A stretch of DNA of 64,000 bases from positions 310,001 through 374,000 of the forward strand of contig NZ_JAPZSC010000016.1 in NCBI RefSeq assembly GCF_027531545.1, in the 5' to 3' direction. Shown one piece after another: positions 29,234 through 38,560 of the stretch. The notes under the pieces are model-generated. The model searched no databases. It was given only the letters and a program-made list of their open reading frames with translations, and was not told the DNA's origin. This DNA is from Silanimonas sp. (GTDB lineage Bacteria; Pseudomonadota; Gammaproteobacteria; Xanthomonadales; Xanthomonadaceae). How positions within the stretch are numbered: position 1 is the first letter of the stretch; each line of letters begins with the position of its first letter. The position numbers and the translations under genes were made by a program.

Positions 29234-29812
29234 ATGGGCGACGACCCCAACGACCTCCAACTCGTGCAACGTGTCCAAGCCGGTGACCGCTCTGCCTTCG
29301 ACCTGCTCGTCCGCAAGTACCAGTACCGCATCGCGGCCCTGGTCCGGCGCTACATCCGCGACGAGGCCGAGGCCGAGGACGTGGTGCAGGAGGCGTTCAT
29401 CCGCGCTTGGCGCGCCCTGCCGCAGTTCCGCGGCGAGGCCCAGTTCTACACCTGGCTCTACCGGATCGCCGTGAACACCGCCAAGAACCATCTCGTCAGC
29501 TTGGGCCGCCGCCCGGCCACCGATGACATCGACGATGAGGAGCTGACCGCCGTCCGCGAGGCCGAGCGTCTGCACGACGTCGCCACGCCCGAGCATGAGG
29601 CCCTTCGTAACGAGATGGAGGCCCTGGTGCTGGCGGCGGTGGACGGCCTTGCCCCTGAGTTGCGCGAGGCACTGACCCTGCGCGAGGTCGAGGGCCTGAG
29701 CTACGAGGAGATCGCCGAGCGGATGCAGTGCCCCATCGGAACGGTGCGTTCGCGCATCTTCCGCGCCCGCGATGCGATCGACGCCCGACTGAAGCCGCTG
29801 TTGAACCCATGA
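29234..29812 (+). CDS. rpoE: RNA polymerase sigma factor RpoE (AlgU type)
   Basis: 192 residues, the size of RpoE/AlgU. Region 2 (EDVVQEAFIRAWRALPQFRG) and region 4 (LREVEGLSYEEIAERMQCP followed by IGTVRSRIFRAR) are intact. It directs the envelope-stress response. The upstream promoter matches its own consensus. rseA starts within the rpoE stop (ATGA), so sigma and anti-sigma are made together. Confidence 0.97.
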   Translation: MGDDPNDLQLVQRVQAGDRSAFDLLVRKYQYRIAALVRRYIRDEAEAEDVVQEAFIRAWRALPQFRGEAQFYTWLYRIAVNTAKNHLVSLGRRPATDDIDDEELTAVREAERLHDVATPEHEALRNEMEALVLAAVDGLAPELREALTLREVEGLSYEEIAERMQCPIGTVRSRIFRARDAIDARLKPLLNP

Positions 29813-30492
29813 GTACGCCGATGTCCCCGAACGCCCCCGCTGGCCCCAATGACTTCCGCGAACAGTTGAGCGCCTGGCGCGACGGTGCGCTTCCGGAGGA
29901 AGCCTCGCGTTTCGTGCTGAAGCGCGTGCTCCGCGACGACGCGCTGCGTGCCGAAGTCGGCCGCTGGCAGGTGATCGGCGATGCGCTGCGACGCCAGCCT
30001 CACCAGCGTCCCTCGGGGGATCTGCCGGCTCGCGTGGCCGCGGCGATCGCGGCGGACGAGGCGCGAGGGGCTGCCCACGCGCCCGCGATCCCGGGCGTCG
30101 TCCCCGTGCGTTCGGGTTCGCTGCGCTGGCTGGCGACGGCCGCGGCGCTGGGCTTGGTGGCTGTCCTGATGTGGCCGTCCGATCCGGTACCGCTGGCGCG
30201 CGACGCCGAGCCCCTCATTGCAGAAGCGCCCGTTCCCTCGGTCGCGACCGTGCTTGCGGCACGGCCAAGCCCCCCGTTGCCCATGCCGCCGCGGCGCGCG
30301 GAAGCGAACCCCTCGGCCTCGCTCGTGGCCGCCGTTCCGCCGTTGGTGCGTGCACCGCAGCCCACACCCGAACAACTGGCGCCGCTGCCTGCCGTCGATG
30401 CGCCGAGCCGTCCCTGGCCGCGCAGCGCGTCGGAACAGGACGTCTACACCGTCGACTACGGCGTGCCGGCGGCTGCGCCGCCTCGGCAGTGA
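29809..30492 (+). CDS. rseA: Sigma-E anti-sigma factor RseA (MucA type)
   Basis: 227 residues. The N-terminal RseA domain (FREQLSAWRDGALPEEASRF to about residue 80) should bind RpoE in the cytoplasm. One membrane segment follows near residues 105-125, then a Pro/Ala-rich periplasmic tail that has no recognisable RseB-binding element. An alternative ATG three codons downstream (29821) is possible. It overlaps rpoE and its stop overlaps the next gene. Confidence 0.88.
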   Translation: MSTPMSPNAPAGPNDFREQLSAWRDGALPEEASRFVLKRVLRDDALRAEVGRWQVIGDALRRQPHQRPSGDLPARVAAAIAADEARGAAHAPAIPGVVPVRSGSLRWLATAAALGLVAVLMWPSDPVPLARDAEPLIAEAPVPSVATVLAARPSPPLPMPPRRAEANPSASLVAAVPPLVRAPQPTPEQLAPLPAVDAPSRPWPRSASEQDVYTVDYGVPAAAPPRQ

Positions 30493-30974
30493 CCCCAGCT
30501 TCCCCGAGCGCCGGGGAGTCGATCCGCCGTCGCGCCGTCGTCGTCTCTGCCGAGGACAGGCGGCTCGCGCTGCGCTGGACGGAATCCCAATGCCGCGGCT
30601 GCGTCGGTTGTGGCGGCCGTTGCGGCCTGTTCGCCGCTGACGATGCCGGCGTGGTCCGCCTCGAGCACGACGCCACGGCGCTGCAGCCGGGCGACGCCGT
30701 CGATGTGGAGGTTTCCGCGCCCCGACTTCGCCATGCCGCCATGCGGGCCTATGGCTTGGCGCTCGTCGCCCTGATCGCCGGTGCCGTCATCGGCCATGCC
30801 GTCGGTGCCCGGTGGGGCGCTGCGAATGCCGGCGCACTCGTCGGGCTGCTGCTGGGAACTTTCCTTGCGGGCGTGTTGACCAAGCGCCTCGATGCCTCGC
30901 CGCCGCTGCGTGTGCGGCCTTGCCCCGAATGCCCTTCCGAACTCGAGTCCGACCCCAAGGAGCTCCCACGATGA
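30489..30974 (+). CDS. RseC/MucC-like protein (SoxR-reducing system family)
   Basis: 161 residues starting at a GTG that overlaps the rseA stop. Four cysteines (35, 38, 41, 45) form the CxxCxxCxxxC cluster of the RseC N-terminal domain, followed by two membrane segments (about 84-105 and 110-128). RseC relatives modulate sigma-E or help reduce SoxR. The position between rseA and mucD corresponds to mucC in Pseudomonas. mucD starts inside its stop (ATGATG). Confidence 0.85.
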   Translation: MTPASPSAGESIRRRAVVVSAEDRRLALRWTESQCRGCVGCGGRCGLFAADDAGVVRLEHDATALQPGDAVDVEVSAPRLRHAAMRAYGLALVALIAGAVIGHAVGARWGAANAGALVGLLLGTFLAGVLTKRLDASPPLRVRPCPECPSELESDPKELPR

Positions 30975-32428
30975 TGACCCCGGTCCGTCTGCTTCCCCTC
31001 GTCCACGTGCTGGCCGCCGCGCTGCTGGCGCCGGCCGCCGTCGACGCGCAGACCGCCACGCCCGCGGCCCCGGCCGCGGCGTCCGCACCGCTCGTCCAGC
31101 TGCCCGACTTCACCCGCTTGGTCGAGCAGGTATCCCCGGCCGTGGTCAACATCGAAGCGACGAGCACGCCGGGCGCGGGTGCCAAGGCGCAGGGCATGCC
31201 CGAAGGCGAGGAGATCCCCGAGATCTTCCGCCGCTTCATTGGTCCCGGCATGCCCCAGCCACAGCCGCGCGGCGGCGTCTCGCAGGGCACCGGCTTCGTC
31301 ACCAGCGCCGACGGCTACATCATCACCAACCACCACGTCATCGACGGCGCCGACAAGGTGATCGTGCGCTTCAACGATCGGCGCGAGCTCGAGGCGAAGA
31401 TCGTCGGCTCCGACGCGCTGTCCGACATCGCCGTGCTGAAGGTCGAGGCCACTGGCCTGACGGCCGTGCGCATCGGCGACGCGCGCAGCCTCAAGCCGGG
31501 GCAATGGGTCGTGGCGATCGGCTCGCCCTTCGGCTTCGACTACTCGGTGACGGCCGGCATCGTCTCCGGCGTGAACCGCCGAAGCCTCGACCCGGGCCAG
31601 CAGTACGTGCCCTTCATCCAGACCGACGTCGCCATCAACCGCGGCAACTCCGGTGGCCCGCTGCTCAACGTGCGGGGCGAGGTGGTGGGCGTGAACTCGC
31701 AGATCTTCAGCAACACCGGCGGCTTCATCGGCGTGAGCTTCGCGATCCCGGTGGACGTAGCCATGAACACGGCGCGCCAGTTGCGCGAGAACGGCACCGT
31801 GCGCCGCGGCGTGCTCGGCGTGCAGATCGGCCAGCTCACCCGCGAGCGCGCGCAGGAGCTCGGCTTGCCGCGCCCGGTGGGGGCTTTCGTGAACAGCGTC
31901 AACACCGGCAGCGCGGCCGACAAGGCGGGCATCCGTCCGGGCGACGTCATCACCGCCTTCAACGGCCGCGAGATCCTCACCGCCTCCGACCTGCCGCCCC
32001 AGGTGGGCCTGCTGCCCCCCGGCAGCCGCGCCACGGTGACGGTGCTGCGGGATGGCGGTCGACGTGACCTGGTCGTGTCGCTCGACGCCCTCGATGGCGC
32101 CACCGCGGGCGCGCCGGCGGCCCCGGTCGCCCCGGCCGCCGCCCCGGCCAACGCGCTGGGCCTGGCGACGGAGGCGGTGGATGCCGCCACCCGCCAGCGT
32201 TTGGGCCTGCAGGCTGGCGAGGGCGTGCGGATCAGCCGCGTGGGGTCGGCCCTGGCCCGCCAGGCCGGCCTGAATCCCGGCGACGTGGTCCTGGCCGTCA
32301 ACGGCCGCGATGTGGGCACGGCGGCGGCCTTCGAGGCCGAGCTGGGCAAGGTGAAGGCGGGCAGCACGCTGCGTCTGCTGGTGCGCAACGCCAGCAGCAC
32401 CGGTTTCGTCGAGCTGCCCATGCCCTGA
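30971..32428 (+). CDS. mucD: Periplasmic serine protease MucD/DegP
   Basis: 485 residues. Signal peptide of about 26 residues, protease domain with His122, Asp152 and Ser227 (RGNSGGP), then two PDZ domains, as in HtrA/DegQ proteases. It degrades misfolded envelope proteins and dampens the sigma-E response. AAGGAG lies 8 nt before the ATG at 30971. It is part of the rpoE operon; lepA starts 76 bp later. Confidence 0.95.
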   Translation: MMTPVRLLPLVHVLAAALLAPAAVDAQTATPAAPAAASAPLVQLPDFTRLVEQVSPAVVNIEATSTPGAGAKAQGMPEGEEIPEIFRRFIGPGMPQPQPRGGVSQGTGFVTSADGYIITNHHVIDGADKVIVRFNDRRELEAKIVGSDALSDIAVLKVEATGLTAVRIGDARSLKPGQWVVAIGSPFGFDYSVTAGIVSGVNRRSLDPGQQYVPFIQTDVAINRGNSGGPLLNVRGEVVGVNSQIFSNTGGFIGVSFAIPVDVAMNTARQLRENGTVRRGVLGVQIGQLTRERAQELGLPRPVGAFVNSVNTGSAADKAGIRPGDVITAFNGREILTASDLPPQVGLLPPGSRATVTVLRDGGRRDLVVSLDALDGATAGAPAAPVAPAAAPANALGLATEAVDAATRQRLGLQAGEGVRISRVGSALARQAGLNPGDVVLAVNGRDVGTAAAFEAELGKVKAGSTLRLLVRNASSTGFVELPMP

Positions 32429-32504
32429 AGACCGCCCCGGGCAGGCCCGTGTGCGACAATCGCGGGCTTGCCCGAACGGGCACCGTCTTCCCGGCACCGA
32501 CCCC

Positions 32505-34304
32505 ATGCAGCACATCCGCAACTTCTCGATCATCGCCCACGTCGACCACGGCAAGTCGACGCTCGCCGACCGCATCATCCAGCTCTGCGGCGGCCTCGAG
32601 GATCGCGAGATGGAGGCGCAGGTGCTCGACTCGAACCCCATCGAGCGCGAGCGCGGCATCACCATCAAGGCCCAGTCCGTCTCGCTGCCCTACACGGCGA
32701 AGAACGGCCAGACTTACCAGCTGAACTTCATCGACACGCCCGGCCACGTCGATTTCAGCTACGAGGTCTCGCGTTCGCTGGCCGCCTGCGAGGGCGCGCT
32801 GCTCGTCGTCGACGCCGCGCAGGGCGTCGAGGCGCAGTCGGTGGCGAACTGCTACACCGCCGTCGAGCAGGGGCTCGAAGTGGTGCCGGTGCTCAACAAG
32901 ATCGACCTGCCGACGGCCGACACCGAGCGCGCGAAGCGCGAGATCGAAGCGGTGATCGGCATCGACGCCGAGGACGCGGTGGCCATCTCGGCCAAGACCG
33001 GCCTCAACGTGCGCGACGTGCTGGAGGCCATCGTGGCCCGCATCCCGCCGCCGAAGGTCGGTGACACCGACAAGCTGCAAGCCCTGATCATCGACTCCTG
33101 GTTCGACAACTACCTCGGCGTGGTCTCGCTGGTGCGCGTCATGCAGGGCGAGATCCGCAAGGGCGACAAGATCCAGGTGATGTCGACGGGCCGCGTGCAC
33201 GAGATCGACAGCGTCGGCGTGTTCACGCCGAAGCGGAAGATCAAGGACGCGCTGCTCCCGGGCGAGGTGGGCTTCCTCACCGCCTCGATCAAGGACGTGC
33301 ACGGCGCGCCGGTCGGCGACACGCTCACCTCGGCGCGCGATCCGGCGACCTCGCCGCTGCCGGGCTTCCAGAAGATGCAGCCGCGCGTGTTCGCCGGCCT
33401 GTTCCCGACCGCTGCCGACGACTACCCGGCGCTGCGCGAGGCACTCGAGAAGCTGCGCCTCAACGATGCCGCCCTGCAGTTCGAGCCGGAAAGTTCGGAA
33501 GCCATGGGCTTCGGTTTCCGCTGCGGCTTCCTGGGCATGCTGCACATGGAGATCGTGCAGGAGCGCCTCGAGCGCGAGTACGACCTCGATCTCGTCACCA
33601 CCGCTCCCACCGTCGTTTACGAACTGGTGCAGACGGACGGCGAGGTGATGAAGCTGGACAATCCGGCGCGCCTGCCGGCGGTGAACAAGATCCAGGAAAT
33701 CCGCGAGCCGATCATTCGCGCCAACATCCTCACGCCCGAGGAATACATCGGCAACATCATCAAGCTCTGCGAGGAGAAGCGCGGCAGCCAGATCGGCATC
33801 ACCTACCTCGGCAGCCAGGTGCAGATCGCCTACGAGCTTCCGATGGCCGAGGTGGTGCTCGACTTCTTCGACCGCCTGAAGTCGGTGTCGCGCGGCTATG
33901 CCTCGCTCGACTACCACTTTCTGCGCTTCGAGGCCGGCCCGTTCGTGCGCGTCGACGTTCTGATCAACGGCGACAAGGTTGATGCCATGTCGATGATCCT
34001 TCACCGGGCCCACGCCGATCGCCGCGGCCGCGACCTCTGCGAGCGCATGCGCGAGCTGATCCCGCGGCAGATGTTCGACGTCGCCATCCAGGCCGCCGTC
34101 GGTTCGCAGATCATCGCCCGCTCGACGGTCAAGGCGATGCGCAAGAACGTGCTGGCGAAGTGCTACGGCGGCGACGCCACGCGCAAGAAGAAGCTCCTCG
34201 AGAAGCAGAAAGAGGGCAAGAAGCGCATGAAGCAGTTCGGCAAGGTGGAAATCCCGCAGGAGGCCTTCCTCGCGGTGCTCTCGGTCGACAACAACTCCAA
34301 ATAA
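32505..34304 (+). CDS. lepA: Elongation factor 4 (LepA)
   Basis: 599 residues, full length. G motifs [16 protein letters not shown] and NKIDLP are present, and the C-terminal LepA-specific domain ends [12 protein letters not shown]. It is a ribosome-associated GTPase that affects initiation and elongation under stress. The ATG at 32505 gives [19 protein letters not shown]; upstream codons are not conserved. lepB follows after 9 bp. Confidence 0.98.
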   Translation: MQHIRNFSIIAHVDHGKSTLADRIIQLCGGLEDREMEAQVLDSNPIERERGITIKAQSVSLPYTAKNGQTYQLNFIDTPGHVDFSYEVSRSLAACEGALLVVDAAQGVEAQSVANCYTAVEQGLEVVPVLNKIDLPTADTERAKREIEAVIGIDAEDAVAISAKTGLNVRDVLEAIVARIPPPKVGDTDKLQALIIDSWFDNYLGVVSLVRVMQGEIRKGDKIQVMSTGRVHEIDSVGVFTPKRKIKDALLPGEVGFLTASIKDVHGAPVGDTLTSARDPATSPLPGFQKMQPRVFAGLFPTAADDYPALREALEKLRLNDAALQFEPESSEAMGFGFRCGFLGMLHMEIVQERLEREYDLDLVTTAPTVVYELVQTDGEVMKLDNPARLPAVNKIQEIREPIIRANILTPEEYIGNIIKLCEEKRGSQIGITYLGSQVQIAYELPMAEVVLDFFDRLKSVSRGYASLDYHFLRFEAGPFVRVDVLINGDKVDAMSMILHRAHADRRGRDLCERMRELIPRQMFDVAIQAAVGSQIIARSTVKAMRKNVLAKCYGGDATRKKKLLEKQKEGKKRMKQFGKVEIPQEAFLAVLSVDNNSK

Positions 34305-34313
34305 GGACGCCGC

Positions 34314-35132
34314 GTGAAGCTCGATTTCGCCCTGATCCTCACCGCCCTGACGCTGCTCTGCGGTGCGTTCTGGCTGGTGGACAAGCTGGTGCTTGCCAAG
34401 CGCCGCGGTCCCGACGGCAAGCCGAACGAAACGGTCGATTTCTTCGCTTCGCTGTTTCCGGTGCTGGCGATCGTCCTCTGCCTGCGGAGCTTCGTGTACG
34501 AGCCCTTCCGCATCCCGTCCTCGTCGATGATGCCGACGCTGCTGATCGGCGACTTCATCCTCGTCAACAAGTTCGCCTACGGCGTGCGGCTGCCGGTGAC
34601 CAACACCGTGCTGTTCGACACCGGTGCGCCCGAGCGCGGTGACGTGGTGGTGTTCCGCTACCCGGGCCGCAACCCGCCCGTGGCCAGCGACCCGCCGGTC
34701 GGTACCGACTACATCAAGCGCGTGATCGGCCTGCCCGGCGACGTCATCGGCGTGCGCCAGAACCGCCTGACGGTGAACGGCGCGCCGATCGCCTATGGCG
34801 AGGAAGCGATCTACGTGGGGAGCGGTGCCACCGCGGCTATCGAGATGACCGGCGCCACCCGCGTCAGCGAGGCCCTGGCCCCGGGCAAGGAGCACGCCAT
34901 CCTCGACAAGTGGCCGCGCCAGATGGCCTTCGGTGACGGCGAGTACGTGGTGCCCGAAGGGCACTACTTCGTCCTCGGCGACAACCGCGTGGCCTCCGAC
35001 GACGGCCGCTTCTGGGGCTTCGTTCCAGCGGCCAACCTGGCCGGCCGCGCCGACGTCATCTGGCTGAACTGCTCGAACTGGGCTTGCATGGACAGCTTCG
35101 ATTGGCGTCGAATGGGCGAAGTCATCCGCTAA
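34314..35132 (+). CDS. lepB: Signal peptidase I
   Basis: 272 residues from a GTG. Two N-terminal membrane segments (about 4-24 and 44-60) precede the catalytic Ser71 (IPSSSMMPTL) and Lys135 (TDYIKRVIG); GDNRVASDDGRFWGFVP is box E. It removes signal peptides at the periplasmic face of the inner membrane. The order lepA-lepB-DUF4845-rnc-era-recO is the standard gammaproteobacterial one. Confidence 0.97.
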   Translation: MKLDFALILTALTLLCGAFWLVDKLVLAKRRGPDGKPNETVDFFASLFPVLAIVLCLRSFVYEPFRIPSSSMMPTLLIGDFILVNKFAYGVRLPVTNTVLFDTGAPERGDVVVFRYPGRNPPVASDPPVGTDYIKRVIGLPGDVIGVRQNRLTVNGAPIAYGEEAIYVGSGATAAIEMTGATRVSEALAPGKEHAILDKWPRQMAFGDGEYVVPEGHYFVLGDNRVASDDGRFWGFVPAANLAGRADVIWLNCSNWACMDSFDWRRMGEVIR

Positions 35133-35148
35133 ACCCCCGGGGTCGCCC

Positions 35149-35511
35149 ATGCACCATCGTCAGCGCGGCATCAGCTTCATCGGCTTCATTCTCGTCCTCG
35201 CCGTGGTCGGGTTCTTCCTGTTCCTCGGCATGAAGATCGGCCCGACGTACATCGAGTACTACTCGATCCGCAACGCGGTCAATAAGGTTGCTGCCGAAGC
35301 GCAGGGTGCCGACATCAACACGATCAGCCGGTCCATGGACCGGCAGATGACCATCGATTACGCCGCCTCCTACAAGCCGGAATTCGTGCGCGTGGTCCGT
35401 GAGGGCGACCAGCTCAACCTCGTGCTGAACTACGAGATCCGCAAGCCGCTGATCTACAACATCGATTTCGTCGCCAAGTTCCAGCACTCGGCGCCGATCC
35501 GCCAGCCTTGA
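35149..35511 (+). CDS. DUF4845 protein with N-terminal membrane segment
   Basis: 120 residues. A short basic start and one hydrophobic segment (about 8-26, pseudopilin-like [17 protein letters not shown]) lead into a small periplasmic domain. DUF4845 proteins occur almost only between lepB and rnc. Function unknown. The gap to lepB is 16 bp and to rnc 10 bp. Confidence 0.85.
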   Translation: MHHRQRGISFIGFILVLAVVGFFLFLGMKIGPTYIEYYSIRNAVNKVAAEAQGADINTISRSMDRQMTIDYAASYKPEFVRVVREGDQLNLVLNYEIRKPLIYNIDFVAKFQHSAPIRQP

Positions 35512-35521
35512 CGGGCGCCGC

Positions 35522-36214
35522 GTGAAGGCCGGCTTCGGGCATCACTTCGCCGACCCCGGCCGGCTCGACACGGCGCTGCGCCACCGCAGCGCCGGGGCGC
35601 CGCATAACGAGCGGCTGGAATTCCTCGGCGACGCTGTATTGGCCCTGCTGATCGCGGAAGCCCTGCACGAGCGCTGGCCGCAGGCCGACGAAGGCGCCCT
35701 GACCCGGGCTCGTTCGGTCTTGGTGCGGGAATCCAACCTCGCCGGTATCGCGCGCGGCCTTGGGCTTGGCGACCGGCTGCAGCTCGGCCCCGGTGAGATG
35801 AAGTCCGGCGGCAAGCACCGCGATTCCATCCTCGCCGATGCCCTCGAGGCGGTGGTCGGGGCGATCTATCTCGATGGCGGGCTCGAGGCCTGCCGCGCCG
35901 TCGCGCTGCCCTGGTTCGAGGCGGGTCTCGCGGCCATGCCCACCGGCAAGGTCGACAAGGACCCGAAGACCCGTCTGCAGGAATGGCTTCAGGCGCGCCA
36001 GTGGGCGCGGCCGGAGTACGAACTCGTGGAGGCCCGCGGGCCCGACCATTCGCGGCATTTCCGCGTCCGTGCCCGGGCCGGCGAGCCCCTGCTCGAGGTG
36101 GACGGCGAGGGCACGTCGCTTCGCAATGCCGAACAGGCGTCCGCTGAAGCCCTGCTGGCCGCCCTGGAGCGCGATCATCCGAAGGGCCGCGGCGCCGCTA
36201 CACTGCCGGCATGA
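35522..36214 (+). CDS. rnc: Ribonuclease III
   Basis: 230 residues from a [15 protein letters not shown] is the catalytic signature and a C-terminal double-stranded RNA-binding domain begins near residue 155. It cleaves rRNA precursors and structured mRNAs. The stop overlaps the era start (ATGA). Confidence 0.97.
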   Translation: MKAGFGHHFADPGRLDTALRHRSAGAPHNERLEFLGDAVLALLIAEALHERWPQADEGALTRARSVLVRESNLAGIARGLGLGDRLQLGPGEMKSGGKHRDSILADALEAVVGAIYLDGGLEACRAVALPWFEAGLAAMPTGKVDKDPKTRLQEWLQARQWARPEYELVEARGPDHSRHFRVRARAGEPLLEVDGEGTSLRNAEQASAEALLAALERDHPKGRGAATLPA

Positions 36215-37125
36215 GCGACACCCTTGATTCCGACACCCCGCACCGCGCCGGCACCATCGCCGTGCTCGGCCGCCCCAACGTGGGCAAGTCCACCCTCGTG
36301 AATGCCCTGGTCGGCGCCAAGGTGAGCATCGTCTCGCCGAAGCCGCAGACCACGCGCCATCGCCTGCTCGGCATCGCCACCTTCCAGGATGGCCAGATCG
36401 CGCTGGTGGACACGCCCGGCCTGCATCGCGACCAGAGCGGGCGCGCGATGAACCGCTACATGAACCGGGCCGCCCGCGGCGCCGTCGAGGATGTCGATGG
36501 CGCCGCCCTGGTCGTCGAGGCCGGGCGCTGGACCGACGAGGACACCCTGGCCTACAAGGTGCTGCGCGACGCCGGTGTGCCGGTGGTGCTGGTCATCAAC
36601 AAGGTCGACAAGCTCGTCGAGAAGGGAGCGCTGCTGCCCTTCATCGCCGAAGTCACCAAGGACCGCGAGTTCGCCGCGGTGCACCCGATCGCCGCGCGCA
36701 AACAGGATGGCCTGCGCCCGCTGGTGAAGAGCCTGATCTCGGTGCTGCCGGAATCGCCGCCGCTGTTCGCCGAGGACGAGATCACCGACCGCAGCGAGCG
36801 CTTCCTCGCCGCCGAGCTGGTGCGCGAGCAGCTGATGCGCAAGCTCGGGCAGGAAGTGCCCTACTCGACGACGGTCGAGATCGAGAAGTTCGAGGAAGAG
36901 GGCGAGAAGCTCCGCATCGCCGCCATCATCTGGGTCGAGCGCGACGGCCAGAAGGCCATCGTGATCGGGCAGGGCGGCGAGATGCTGAAGACCATCGGCA
37001 GCGCCGCGCGCATCTCGATGGAGAAGCTCTTCGGCCGTCGCGTCTTCCTGCAGACCTGGGTGCGCGTGCGCGAGGGCTGGTCGGACGACGAATCCGCGCT
37101 GCGCCAGTTCGGCTACGGCGAGTAA
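36211..37125 (+). CDS. era: GTPase Era
   Basis: 304 residues. [15 protein letters not shown] and NKVDKL are the G motifs; the C-terminal KH domain ([18 protein letters not shown]) binds the 3' end of 16S rRNA. It acts in 30S maturation. Coupled to rnc; recO follows after 9 bp. Confidence 0.98.
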   Translation: MSDTLDSDTPHRAGTIAVLGRPNVGKSTLVNALVGAKVSIVSPKPQTTRHRLLGIATFQDGQIALVDTPGLHRDQSGRAMNRYMNRAARGAVEDVDGAALVVEAGRWTDEDTLAYKVLRDAGVPVVLVINKVDKLVEKGALLPFIAEVTKDREFAAVHPIAARKQDGLRPLVKSLISVLPESPPLFAEDEITDRSERFLAAELVREQLMRKLGQEVPYSTTVEIEKFEEEGEKLRIAAIIWVERDGQKAIVIGQGGEMLKTIGSAARISMEKLFGRRVFLQTWVRVREGWSDDESALRQFGYGE

Positions 37126-37134
37126 CGTCCCGCC

Positions 37135-37905
37135 GTGCGCGTCGGCGGTGAACGCGCCTTCGTGCTGCATGCGCGGCCTTGGCGCGAGACCAGCCTGCTG
37201 GTCGAACTGCTGAGCGAGCACCACGGCCGCATCGGCGTGGTCGCGCGCGGCGTGCAAGGGGCGAAGCAGCAGGCGCGTCGCGCCGCCTTGCAGCCGTGGC
37301 AATCCATCGAATTCGACGCCGCCCAACGCGGCGAGCTGTGGACCCTGGCGCGCTGGGAGGCCGTGGATGCCGCGCCGCGGCATGCCGGCGACGCGGCGCT
37401 GGCGGGCTTCTACGTGCACGAGCTCCTGCTGCGCTTGTTGCCGCGCCAGGACGCCGTTCCCGAGGTGTTCGTGCGCTACGCGGCCTTGCGCGGGGAACTG
37501 GCGCAGGTGACGCCGCCGACTGGCGCGCAGCCTCTGGCCTGGACCCTCCGCCGCTTCGAGCGCGACCTGCTGGACGCCCTCGGCCTCGGGCTGCCCTGGG
37601 GAGAGACCGCCGAAGGCGACGCGCTTGATCCGGCGGCGCGTTACCGCATCGATCCCGAGCATGGCGCCTGGCGGGATCGCAGCCATGCATCGGACAGCCT
37701 GCGCGGCAGCGCGCTTCTGGCGCTCGCGGAGGACCGCTGCCCACCGGCCGAAGAGCTGGGCGAGTTGCGTCGCGGGCTGCGCGCCATCCTGGCGCATCAC
37801 CTCGGCGGCAAGCCGCTGAAGGCGTGGAGCCTGATGGCCGAGGTCGCGCGGGTGGGGCGCTCAGCCCCCGGGGCTGGCGAGCGCCTCGTCGATCCGTCGG
37901 AGTAG
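37135..37905 (+). CDS. recO: DNA repair protein RecO
   Basis: 256 residues from a GTG at 37135. The N-terminal OB fold (AFVLHARPWRETSLLVELLSE) and the helical C-terminal domain are recognisable; the zinc cysteines are absent, as in E. coli-type RecO. It loads RecA with RecR at SSB-coated DNA. Its last 45 nt overlap the 3' end of the convergent response-regulator gene. Confidence 0.93.
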   Translation: MRVGGERAFVLHARPWRETSLLVELLSEHHGRIGVVARGVQGAKQQARRAALQPWQSIEFDAAQRGELWTLARWEAVDAAPRHAGDAALAGFYVHELLLRLLPRQDAVPEVFVRYAALRGELAQVTPPTGAQPLAWTLRRFERDLLDALGLGLPWGETAEGDALDPAARYRIDPEHGAWRDRSHASDSLRGSALLALAEDRCPPAEELGELRRGLRAILAHHLGGKPLKAWSLMAEVARVGRSAPGAGERLVDPSE

Positions 37906-38529
37906 TCGCGTCGCGGCCTCGCCGTCGGCCGGTTCCGCATGGAGCGCTTCGACCGCGCCGGCGAGGGCGGTGGCGCCGACGAAGCCGCAGCCTGCGCGCA
38001 TCTGATGCAGGACGGCGCGAAGCCCGGCGCTGTCGCCGTCGGCAAGCGCGGCAACCACCCGTTCGCGCTGGCGGGGCAATTCCTCGATGAACAGGGCGCG
38101 CATCCGTCGCAACGCGGCATCCGAGCCGCCCAGCGCCGAGAGCGCCTGCGCATCGTCCCAGGCCGGGGTGGACGCTCCGAGCCAGGGCGCCAGCGCCTGC
38201 CGCAACGCGGCCTCCGACAGCGGCTTGCCCAAGGCCTCGACGAACCCGCTGGCCATCAGGCGTCGACGTCGCTCGGCATCGAGTTCGGCAGTGAGTGCCA
38301 CCGCCGGCGTGCGGTTGGCGAGGGCGCGCTGCCGGGCCAACCAGCCGTCGCCCTGGCCGTCCGGCAGCGAAACATCGAGCAGCAGGAGCGCATAGTCGTT
38401 GTCGGCGCAGAGCGCGCCGGCGTCCGCCAGGGTTCGGGCGGTGTCGACCATGCCGAACGGCGCCAGACTGCTGCGGGCGAATTCGCGACTGGCGGGGTCA
38501 TCCTCGACCACCAGGAAGCGTAGGCTCAC
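37861..38529 (-). CDS. Response regulator receiver fused to HPt domain
   Basis: 222 residues. The receiver domain has Asp10/Asp11, phospho-acceptor Asp52 and Lys102; after a linker the HPt domain has His175 in LHQMRAGCGFVGA. There is no output domain and no DNA-binding region, so it is probably a phosphorelay intermediate between a hybrid kinase elsewhere and another regulator. The 45-nt tail overlap with recO and a 31-bp divergent spacing from the YdbH-like gene leave little room for separate control. Confidence 0.88.
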   Translation of the reverse strand: MSLRFLVVEDDPASREFARSSLAPFGMVDTARTLADAGALCADNDYALLLLDVSLPDGQGDGWLARQRALANRTPAVALTAELDAERRRRLMASGFVEALGKPLSEAALRQALAPWLGASTPAWDDAQALSALGGSDAALRRMRALFIEELPRQRERVVAALADGDSAGLRAVLHQMRAGCGFVGATALAGAVEALHAEPADGEAATRLLRRIDEALASPGG

Positions 38530-38560
38530 GGGTCCCTCCTCGATGCGTTCCTCAAGCAGG

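Noticed and set aside
30855-30861. GGAACTT inside the RseC-like gene as a second sigma-E promoter
   Set aside because: No TCTRA-type -10 box at the right distance.
32298-35150. 950-codon open frame on the minus strand
   Set aside because: Antisense to lepA and lepB; His/Asp/Arg-rich composition typical of shadow frames.
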